Positions 59,014 to 64,000 of a stretch of DNA of 64,000 nt are shown here, piece after piece (positions within the stretch are counted from its first letter, which is position 1; each line of letters starts with the position of its first letter). This stretch comes from Parvimonas sp015257355. Its GTDB lineage: Bacteria > Bacillota > Clostridia > Tissierellales > Peptoniphilaceae. Position numbers and translations under genes: made by a program. The stretch lies in assembly GCF_050262165.1 (NCBI RefSeq), contig NZ_CP189844.1, one strand, 5' to 3'. Below the pieces are notes generated by a model. That model searched no databases. It was not told the origin of the DNA and worked only from the letters and a program-made list of their open reading frames with translations.

Positions 59014-59468
59014 ATGTATCTTCGATACATTTACTTATTCTTGTAAACAAGAATAAGTATGAGATCTTCTCAGTCGATTGTACTCAAATCAAAGATTTGA
59101 ACAATCTTTGCGTCAGACCTACTTTTGCTTGTAAACAAGCAAAGTTAGGGCTAGATTCACGTTGGTCGAGATGACGTATAAAGAAAGTACCTTTGTTTAA
59201 GAGCTAGACGTTAAATGTAAATAAACATCAAATTATTTTTATAAATGTAGTAGAAAAAGCATAACAAAAATATAATAAAATAACATAATAACTTATTTAC
59301 AAATATAGGCTATGAAACTAAATGTTTCACGTCACGATACTTTTCAAAGAAAAGCTCCCAACACGTCATCTCGACCGTAGTGGAGAGATCTCAATTATTG
59401 TTTGTTTACAAACAATAATATTTCTGAAAGAAATAAAAAATAAATTTCTATATGTATCTGCAATACAT
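59014..59468. repeat. Repeat B, full-length element (455 bp)
   Basis: Ends in ATGTATCTTCGATACAT (59014-59030) and ATGTATCTGCAATACAT (59452-59468). Left end: CTTATTCTTG..CAAGAATAAG hairpin, GTCGATTGTACTCAAATC, GCGTCAGACCTAC and GGTCGAGATGACGT. Right end: ACGTCATCTCGACCG, GGAGAGATCTCA and TTGTTTG..CAAACAA. The centre is the reverse complement of the 29.5 kb copy. No gene inside. Confidence 0.8.
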
Positions 59469-59595
59469 TCAGAGTAAAGATAAAGTATAATTTTTGTCTT
59501 TGCTTTTTTATATTTTTGTTTTTATTGTGAAACAACAAGGTTCCCGGGTGTCCATCCGATGCAAAGTATCGTGAAATGGTTGGGGTTCTTGTTTG
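59390..59595 (+). repeat. Long composite repeat, inverted copy of 9601-9790
   Basis: The right end of repeat B, the linker AAAGATAAAGTATAATTTTT and GTCTTTGCTTTTTTATATTT, and the adjoining repeat A match the reverse complement of 9601-9790 with only a few differences. Confidence 0.85.
59523..59592 (+). repeat. Repeat A copy before lipoprotein gene 7
   Basis: TATTGTGAAACAACAAGG, TTCCCGGGTGTCCATCC, GATGCAAAGTATCGTG, GGTTGGGGTTCTTG. Its end abuts the TTGAAA -35 box of gene 7. Confidence 0.85.
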
Positions 59596-59621
59596 AAAAA
59601 AATTCCATATTGTGATAGAAT
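59593..59621 (+). promoter_or_regulatory. Promoter of lipoprotein genes 7-9
   Basis: TTGAAA, 17 bp, TAGAAT, directly after repeat A. Confidence 0.7.
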
Positions 59622-59646
59622 AAGTTAACCTAAAAGGAGGGTAATT

Positions 59647-60126
59647 ATGAAAAGAATTAATAAAATTCTGTTAGCATTTGCTATGCTTTTTGTTGTTGTA
59701 TTAACGACTGCTTGTTCTGGTTTAGGAGTAAAAACTGCTACAAGAACTTTTGAAAAAGAAGAAAAAGAAAGTGGTATAAAAACAACTATTGAATATACGT
59801 ATATAGAAAAAGAAGATAAGGTTCTAAAAGAAGTAACTACTACTGAAGTACCATATAGTATATATAAAGATTTATCAATGGATGAAATCAAAATTAAAGT
59901 AGAGGCTGTTTCAGCAAGATATCAATATATAAAAGGCGTGAAGGAAATTATTGAATATAAAGAAAATACTTTTATTGAAGTTATGGAAATCGACTATGAA
60001 AATCTTGATTTTGAAACAGCAAATAAAGCATTTAACTCAAATATAAAAGATCCTAAACAATCTAAAGTTAGTATGGAAGAAACAGTAAAAAAATTAACAA
60101 ATGATGGTTATACAGAAAAGAAATAA
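59647..60126 (+). CDS. DUF1307-type lipoprotein, array member 7
   Basis: 159 residues, strong AAAAGGAGGG site. Lipobox LTTAC. Core: SGIKTTIEYTYIEKEDKVLK, SARYQYIKGVKEIIEY, IDYENLDFETAN, SNIKDPKQSKVSMEET. First gene of a three-gene unit (7-8-9) with 18-23 bp gaps. Confidence 0.82.
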   Translation: MKRINKILLAFAMLFVVVLTTACSGLGVKTATRTFEKEEKESGIKTTIEYTYIEKEDKVLKEVTTTEVPYSIYKDLSMDEIKIKVEAVSARYQYIKGVKEIIEYKENTFIEVMEIDYENLDFETANKAFNSNIKDPKQSKVSMEETVKKLTNDGYTEKK

Positions 60127-60149
60127 TTTAACCCAAAAGGAGAAACATT

Positions 60150-60617
60150 ATGAAAAGAATTAGTAGATTAATATTAACATTTGCAATGCTATTTATTGTA
60201 GTATTAACAACAGCTTGTGAAAGTAACAAACCTATTACAAAAACTTTTGTATTAAAACAAGATAATGTTACTATAACTGAAACGATAACTTATATTAAAA
60301 GTAAGGATAAAGTTTTAAAGTCTAATAAGGTTACAGATGCAAAAATGATTTTAAAATCTGAAGAAGCAAGAAAAAAAATTGTAACAATTTTAAATGCCCA
60401 TTTAGCTAGTCTTCAAGGTATTAATGGTTTGACTGCAACTTTAGATATTCAAGAAAATAAATATATTCAAACTGTTGAAATCGACTATGAAAATCTTGAT
60501 TTTGAAAAAGCTAAACAACAAATTAAAGGATTTGAGGAAGCATATGGTGGCGATAACTTGAGTATGAAAAAGAAAGAAGCTAATTTAATTGAACAAGGCT
60601 TTGTAGAACAAAAATAA
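60150..60617 (+). CDS. DUF1307-type lipoprotein, array member 8
   Basis: 155 residues; AAAAGGAG site. Lipobox LTTAC. The N-terminal strand is TFVLKQDNVTITETITYIKS and the hallmark IDYENLDFEKAK is kept, while the segment between (VTDAKMILKSEEARKK) is unlike the other members. Second gene of the 7-8-9 unit. Confidence 0.8.
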   Translation: MKRISRLILTFAMLFIVVLTTACESNKPITKTFVLKQDNVTITETITYIKSKDKVLKSNKVTDAKMILKSEEARKKIVTILNAHLASLQGINGLTATLDIQENKYIQTVEIDYENLDFEKAKQQIKGFEEAYGGDNLSMKKKEANLIEQGFVEQK

Positions 60618-60635
60618 CAATTGTGGAGAAAGAGC

Positions 60636-61118
60636 ATGAGAAAACTAAAAAATATACTTTTTTTATTTTCAATGTTGTTTGTTATACTATTAGCTTCAGC
60701 TTGTTCAATGAAGAAAGGAAATCCTACAAAATCCTATGAACTACTTATAAATGATTCAAAAGTAGTTATAACATATACTTACACTGAAAAGGAAGAAAAA
60801 GTTTTAAAAGAAAAAGTTAAATCAACTTTTAAATATTCGTCTTATTCGGGATTAAAAGAAAATGAAATTAAAAAAATAGTAAATGAAGTTGTTGGTAAAA
60901 TTCAAGCAATTGATGGAATAAAAGCGAGTGTTGAATTTAAAGATGATGGGATTATAGAAGATATAGAACTCGACTTTGAAAAACTTGACTATAAAAAATC
61001 AAATGAGTTTAATAGACTTTATTTTACTGGTGAACTTAAAAGTAATAATGTTACTTTAAAAGAAATGGAAACTCAATTATTACAAATGGGATTTAAAAAA
61101 ATTGAAGAAAAAAAATAA
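60636..61118 (+). CDS. DUF1307-type lipoprotein, array member 9
   Basis: 160 residues from ATG 60636 (TGGAGA 6 nt upstream; a TTG five codons earlier precedes that site). Lipobox LASAC. Core: SKVVITYTYTEKEEKVLKEK, GIKASVEFKDDGIIEDIELD, FEKLDYKKSN: hallmark modified to DFEKLDYKKS. Last gene of the 7-8-9 unit. Confidence 0.8.
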   Translation: MRKLKNILFLFSMLFVILLASACSMKKGNPTKSYELLINDSKVVITYTYTEKEEKVLKEKVKSTFKYSSYSGLKENEIKKIVNEVVGKIQAIDGIKASVEFKDDGIIEDIELDFEKLDYKKSNEFNRLYFTGELKSNNVTLKEMETQLLQMGFKKIEEKK

Positions 61119-61121
61119 TTT

Positions 61122-61148
61122 TAAAAGGCAGTTTAACTGTCTTTTTTT
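61122..61148 (+). terminator. Terminator of lipoprotein genes 7-9
   Basis: AAAAGGCAGT-TTA-ACTGTCTTTT with G:U, T-tract running into repeat A. Confidence 0.8.
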
Positions 61149-61213
61149 ATTGTGAAACAACAAGGTTCCCAGGTACCCACCCGATGTGAAGCATCGTGGA
61201 AGGGTGGGGTTGT
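61149..61213 (+). repeat. Repeat A, first of a tandem pair
   Basis: ATTGTGAAACAACAAGG, TTCCCAGGTACCCACCC, GATGTGAAGCATCGTGG, AAGGGTGGGGTTGTT. Confidence 0.9.
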
Positions 61214-61282
61214 TATTACGAAGTAACAAGGTTCCCGGGCACCCACCCGATGCAAAGCATCGTGGAAGGGTGGGGTTCTTAT
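61214..61282 (+). repeat. Repeat A, second of a tandem pair
   Basis: ATTACGAAGTAACAAGG, TTCCCGGGCACCCACCC, GATGCAAAGCATCGTGG, AAGGGTGGGGTTCTTATTG. The entry sequence GAAGTAAC also occurs in the 63.1 kb copy. The last bases form the -35 of gene 10. Confidence 0.9.
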
Positions 61283-61310
61283 TGAAAAAAAATTCTTTTT
61301 ATGATAGAAT
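61282..61310 (+). promoter_or_regulatory. Promoter of lipoprotein genes 10-11
   Basis: TTGAAA (on the repeat A border), 17 bp, TAGAAT. Confidence 0.7.
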
Positions 61311-61335
61311 TAGTTAACCAAAAAGGAGGAAAATA

Positions 61336-61806
61336 ATGAAAAGAATTAGTAGATTATTATTAGCATTTGCAATGCTATTTGTTATTGTAGTAACTACAGC
61401 TTGTGGTAGTAAAGGAGAAAATGCAACAAAGACTTTTGTATTAGAAAAAAACGGTATAAAAATTACCTTAGTTTATACTTACATAGAAAGCGAAGATAAA
61501 GTAATTAAACAAACATCTAATACAATTGCTCCATATTCAGGATTTAATGGTTTAAGTAAAGAAGAAGTAAAAAGCAGAATAGAAGCGGCTGCTAAACAAT
61601 ATCAAGGAATTAAAGGTTTAAAAGAATCTGTTACTTTTAATGATGATGGATTTACAGAAGAACTTGAAGTAGATTATGAAAATATTGATTTTGAGAAGGC
61701 AAGACAATTACCAGGAATGATATTTTCAGGTGATCCTTCAGCAAATAAAGTTAGCATGAAAGCAAGTGAAGAAATGTTATTACAACAAGGATTCGAAGAA
61801 AAATAA
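61336..61806 (+). CDS. DUF1307-type lipoprotein, array member 10
   Basis: 156 residues; AAAAGGAGG site. The signal peptide MKRISRLLLAFAMLFVIV resembles members 7 and 8; lipobox VTTAC. Core: KNGIKITLVYTYIESEDKVI, AAKQYQGIKGLKESVTF, VDYENIDFEKAR. It shares an insertion-like FSGDPSANKVSMKAS end with member 9's FTGELKSNNVTLKE. First gene of the 10-11 unit. Confidence 0.82.
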   Translation: MKRISRLLLAFAMLFVIVVTTACGSKGENATKTFVLEKNGIKITLVYTYIESEDKVIKQTSNTIAPYSGFNGLSKEEVKSRIEAAAKQYQGIKGLKESVTFNDDGFTEELEVDYENIDFEKARQLPGMIFSGDPSANKVSMKASEEMLLQQGFEEK

Positions 61807-61824
61807 TTTTTATGGAGGTATCCT

Positions 61825-62304
61825 ATGAAAAATTTAAAAAGAATTATAACAAGTTTTGTATTACTTTTTACAATTGTAATTCTTGCATCTTGTAGTTCTG
61901 GTGGACAAACAAAAACTTATTTTTTTGAAAACGAAGAAATTACAAGTACTATAAAGGTTAATTATGAAGAAGATACTATTAAAGCTATTGATGCAGAAGT
62001 TAAAATAAGTTATAAAAATTTGGGAGTTGAAAATGAAGAGCAAGCAAAAGCGATGGCATCAATGGCAGGAAATTTTGTTAACTCAATAGAGGGTTTTAAA
62101 TATGAACTTAAATATAATGATACAGGGATAGTAGCTAATATTTCAATTGATTTTACAAAAATTGATATTAATAAATTCAGCGGGCTATTAGGTATGAAAT
62201 TATCTGAAGAAGAAGTAGAACAAGCTAAAGAGAAAATAAAAGAATCTTTAAGTTTTAAAGAGTTTGAAAAGAATATTTTAAAATATGGATTTAAAGAAAA
62301 ATAA
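61825..62304 (+). CDS. DUF1307-like lipoprotein, array member 11 (most diverged)
   Basis: 159 residues; TGGAGG site. Lipobox ILASC then SSGGQTKTYFFENEEITSTI. It lacks the EKEDKVIKQ block and has IDFTKIDINKFSGLLGMKLS where others have DYENLDYEKAK. It seems closer to ordinary DUF1307 proteins than to the rest of the array (VEEDTIKAIDAEVKISY, GFKYELKYNDTG) and may be the older type. Follows member 10 by 18 bp. Confidence 0.75.
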   Translation: MKNLKRIITSFVLLFTIVILASCSSGGQTKTYFFENEEITSTIKVNYEEDTIKAIDAEVKISYKNLGVENEEQAKAMASMAGNFVNSIEGFKYELKYNDTGIVANISIDFTKIDINKFSGLLGMKLSEEEVEQAKEKIKESLSFKEFEKNILKYGFKEK

Positions 62305-62305
62305 T

Positions 62306-62331
62306 AAAAAGCAGTTATACTGCTTTTTTAT
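62306..62331 (+). terminator. Terminator of lipoprotein genes 10-11
   Basis: AAAAAGCAGT-TAT-ACTGCTTTTTT. Confidence 0.85.
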
Positions 62332-62360
62332 TTGCATAAAATAACTTTGTTAAAAAATAT

Positions 62361-62389
62361 TTGAAAAAACTTTTCATATATGCTAAAAT
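62361..62389 (+). promoter_or_regulatory. Promoter of lipoprotein gene 12
   Basis: TTGAAA, 17 bp, TAAAAT, then the same TTAGTTA that follows the other array promoters. Confidence 0.7.
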
Positions 62390-62419
62390 TAGTTATAATT
62401 TTTTAAATGGAGGTTAAGA

Positions 62420-62890
62420 ATGAAAAATTTAAAAAGAACTTTATTAGCATTTGCTATGTTATTTGTTGTAGTACTAACTACTGCTTGTTCAGGAAGTAAA
62501 ACTGCTACAAAGACTTTTGTTAGAGAAAACAATGGAGTTAAAACAACTTTAACTTATACTTATAATGAAAGTGACGATAAAGTAATTAAACAAACAACTG
62601 TAAACGAAGGTGTTTATGCTAATATTCCAAACTTAAAGACAAAAGAAGCAGTTAAGGCTGTTTTAGATCCAATCGCTGAAAAATACCAAGGAATCAAAGG
62701 TATTAAAGAATCTATAGATTATCAAGAAGATAAATTCGTTGAAACTTTAGAAGTTGATTATGAAAATCTTGACTATGAAAAAGCAAAAACTATAATGGGT
62801 GAAAGTTTCCAAGATCCTAAAAAAGTTAAAATTAGTATGAAGAAAAGTGAAGAACTTGTAACTCAACAAGGATTCAAAGAACAAAAATAA
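62420..62890 (+). CDS. DUF1307-type lipoprotein, array member 12
   Basis: 156 residues; TGGAGG site. Lipobox LTTAC (C23). Core: NGVKTTLTYTYNESDDKVIK, AEKYQGIKGIKESIDY, QEDKFVETLEVDYENLDYEK, FQDPKKVKISMKKSEE. It is the near-twin of member 3. Monocistronic; last of the array, followed by a strong terminator. Confidence 0.82.
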   Translation: MKNLKRTLLAFAMLFVVVLTTACSGSKTATKTFVRENNGVKTTLTYTYNESDDKVIKQTTVNEGVYANIPNLKTKEAVKAVLDPIAEKYQGIKGIKESIDYQEDKFVETLEVDYENLDYEKAKTIMGESFQDPKKVKISMKKSEELVTQQGFKEQK

Positions 62891-62924
62891 TTAAAAATTA
62901 AAAAGTAGTATTTATACTACTCAG

Positions 62925-62963
62925 AGCGCAGACAAAGCATTAGTTTTGTCTGTGCTTTTTTTG
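62925..62963 (+). terminator. Terminator of lipoprotein gene 12
   Basis: AGCGCAGACAAA with TTTGTCTGTGCT (one G:U), seven Ts. A smaller perfect stem AGTAGTAT/ATACTACT precedes it. Confidence 0.8.
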
Positions 62964-62990
62964 TATATTTTTGTTTTTATTAAATTATTT

Positions 62991-63060
62991 GACTATTATA
63001 CTAGTTATTCTCTTTTTCTCTACTAAAAAGCGACAATAATTGTTTTTTTAACGCTTTTTA
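62991..63060 (-). repeat. Degenerate repeat C, minus orientation
   Basis: TTTGACTATTATACTAGTTA, then TCTCTTTTTCTCTACTAAAA and a GCGACAATAATTG hairpin remnant mirror the sequence at 29257-29312 in reverse complement. Confidence 0.5.
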
Positions 63061-63068
63061 TCGGTCTG

Positions 63069-63096
63069 AGTTGAGGAAATCCTCAACTATTTTTTT
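63069..63096 (+). terminator. Terminator-like perfect hairpin before repeat A
   Basis: AGTTGAGGA-AA-TCCTCAACT followed by ATTTTTTT; the next repeat A starts on this T-tract although no gene ends here. Confidence 0.75.
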
Positions 63097-63168
63097 ATTA
63101 CGAAGTAACAATGTTCTCGGGCACCCACCCGATGCAAAGCGTCGAGGAAGGGTGAGGTTCTTTCTTGA
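63097..63168 (+). repeat. Repeat A copy
   Basis: ATTACGAAGTAACAATG, TTCTCGGGCACCCACCC, GATGCAAAGCGTCGAGG, AAGGGTGAGGTTCTT; a few changes in the hairpin. Confidence 0.85.
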
Positions 63169-63225
63169 ATTTATTTTTTAAGGTATATCTATAATATATA
63201 AAAAATTAAAAAAATTTTTATAATT

Positions 63226-63248
63226 TTAATAATAATTATTGTTATTAA
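63226..63248 (+). promoter_or_regulatory. Dyad operator ahead of the metal-binding lipoprotein
   Basis: TTAATAATAAT-T-ATTGTTATTAA is an 11-bp dyad with one mismatch, about 20 bp upstream of the TATAAT at 63267-63272, so it overlaps the -35 area. AT-rich dyads of this kind are typical of Fur-family metalloregulators (Fur, Zur, PerR); the regulator is inferred. Confidence 0.45.
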
Positions 63249-63317
63249 TTAAAAAATATGGTAATATATAATGGTAAGAGATAAAAAAACTCTTAACGGT
63301 ATTTTTAGGAGGAAAAA

Positions 63318-64000
63318 ATGAAAAAAAAATTTATGTTATTACTGGCTCTAGTACTTTCTGTAGGTATTTTAGGAGCATGTACAAAAAAAGAAGCAAATAA
63401 ATCTAAGGATGTTGATAATAAAACTGAGCAAAAAGCTTCAAAGAAAAAAGTTGTTGCTACAAGTACAATGTTAACAGATTTGGTAAAGCAAATTGGTGGA
63501 GATAATTTTGAAGTTGAAGGAATGATGAAAGCGGGAGTAGATCCTCATTTATATAAACCCACTGCTGGAGATGTTGATAAACTTGAAAAAGCAGATGTTG
63601 TAGTTGTAAATGGATTACATTTAGAAGGACAAATGGGAGAAATACTACAAGGCTTAGAAAAACAAAATAAAAATGTTGTTACTGCAGCAAAAAATATACC
63701 ATCAGATAAATTGCTTCCATGGGATGAAGAAGGAGCAGGTCCTAATGATCCACATATTTGGTTCAGTGTTCAAAATTGGAAAATAGCTGCTAAAAATGTT
63801 GCAGAAGGATTAAAAAAAGCTGATAGTTCAAAAGCAGAAGAAATTGATAAGAATCTTGCTAAATATGAAAAAGAGCTTGATGAACTTTCAGAATATATAA
63901 AGAAAAAAGTTTCAGAATTACCAGAAAATCAAAGAGTATTAGTTACTGCTCATGATGCTTTTAATTATTTTGCGAAAGAATTTGGTTTCAAAGTAGAAGC
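63318..64000 (+). CDS. TroA/ZnuA-like metal-binding lipoprotein (3' partial)
   Basis: First 227 residues of a cluster 9 (A-I) solute-binding protein. Signal peptide MKKKFMLLLALVLSVG, lipobox LGAC (C21), a K-rich linker, then VVATSTMLTDLVKQIGGD. Three metal-ligand histidines are visible: H77 in DPHLYKPT, H146 in DPHIWFS and H212 in AHDAFNYF. Histidine at the third position is as in zinc-binding ZnuA and in TroA; PsaA-type manganese proteins have glutamate there. It lacks the His-rich loop of many ZnuA proteins. The fourth ligand lies beyond the window, as would an ATPase and permease. Confidence 0.9.
   Translation, partial: MKKKFMLLLALVLSVGILGACTKKEANKSKDVDNKTEQKASKKKVVATSTMLTDLVKQIGGDNFEVEGMMKAGVDPHLYKPTAGDVDKLEKADVVVVNGLHLEGQMGEILQGLEKQNKNVVTAAKNIPSDKLLPWDEEGAGPNDPHIWFSVQNWKIAAKNVAEGLKKADSSKAEEIDKNLAKYEKELDELSEYIKKKVSELPENQRVLVTAHDAFNYFAKEFGFKVE

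Noticed and set aside
58698..59030. 110-codon minus-strand frame
   Set aside because: Antisense of lipoprotein gene 6 running into repeat sequence; no ribosome site.
61149..61282. CRISPR-like direct repeats
   Set aside because: Only two adjacent units of about 67 bp without spacers; they are repeat A copies, and no cas genes are present.

Overview
The window is very AT-rich (roughly 28-30% GC by eye) and reads as a chromosomal piece of a low-GC anaerobic Firmicute. Purine- and T-rich ribosome binding sites, a split glycine decarboxylase (gcvPA/gcvPB), clostridial-type RNAs and the protein sequences fit the Tissierellia/Peptoniphilaceae, with Parvimonas-like bacteria as my best guess. That assignment is inference from recognition, not a computed placement. 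Genes are mostly short housekeeping operons with intrinsic terminators and readable sigma-A promoters (TTGACA/TTGAAA, 17 bp, TATAAT/TAGAAT). I saw no rRNA, tRNA, CRISPR array, prophage or intact transposase.

Layout. 0-3.8 kb: end of a metal ABC transporter (ATPase tail and permease), lipoate ligase lplA, lipoyl synthase lipA, an alpha/beta hydrolase. 3.9-7.2 kb: a ykkC-family riboswitch ahead of a guanine/hypoxanthine permease, then an ABC-F ATPase. 7.2-10.3 kb: small membrane proteins, including a tandem paralogous pair, followed by a 700-bp block of non-coding repeats. 10.3-15.4 kb (minus strand): an Old Yellow Enzyme and the gcvT-gcvPA-gcvPB operon. It has no gcvH; the lipoate genes at 1-2.8 kb would serve the missing GcvH. 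16-20.2 kb: ATP-NAD-kinase-like protein, a probable 6S-type RNA, ytxH/ytxG, an FNT channel, a ModE-like regulator, an AhpD-like protein. 20.3-24.8 kb: preQ1 riboswitch-queT, uppP, a lipoprotein, hpf, an SDR reductase, rpsD. 24.8-29.2 kb: MBL hydrolase, brnQ, pepF. 29.7-34.9 kb (minus): dnaX, a serpin-like lipoprotein, ybaB, recR, azlC, azlD. 35-40.2 kb: YitT-like protein, M20 amidohydrolase, malic enzyme, radA. 40.2-49.6 kb: two small minus-strand genes, an ABC/FtsX exporter pair, two accessory genes of defence-like appearance, glutamate decarboxylase. 50-55.6 kb: self-regulated XRE/membrane-protein pair, esterase, gltX, DUF2207-LemA pair. 55.7-62.9 kb: twelve consecutive paralogous DUF1307-type lipoprotein genes. 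63.3 kb to the end: the start of a TroA/ZnuA-like metal-binding lipoprotein.

The most unusual content is the twelve-gene lipoprotein array. It falls into seven transcription units, most driven by the same TTGAAA-N17-TAGAAT promoter. Short hairpin repeats (repeat A) sit on the T-tracts of terminators and in several places supply the -35 box of the next gene. A second family of about 370-455 bp (repeat B) has mirror-image ends carrying the ATGTATC..GATACAT palindrome and occurs about every 4-20 kb. A combined A+B segment is present in near-identical inverted copies about 50 kb apart, a possible substrate for inversion.

Other points are a serpin inside the normally contiguous dnaX-ybaB-recR block, a 27-bp tandem duplication of a translation start region, paired operator sites around an XRE promoter, and the three structured RNAs. 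All functional calls rest on motif recognition by eye; no database search or folding program was run.
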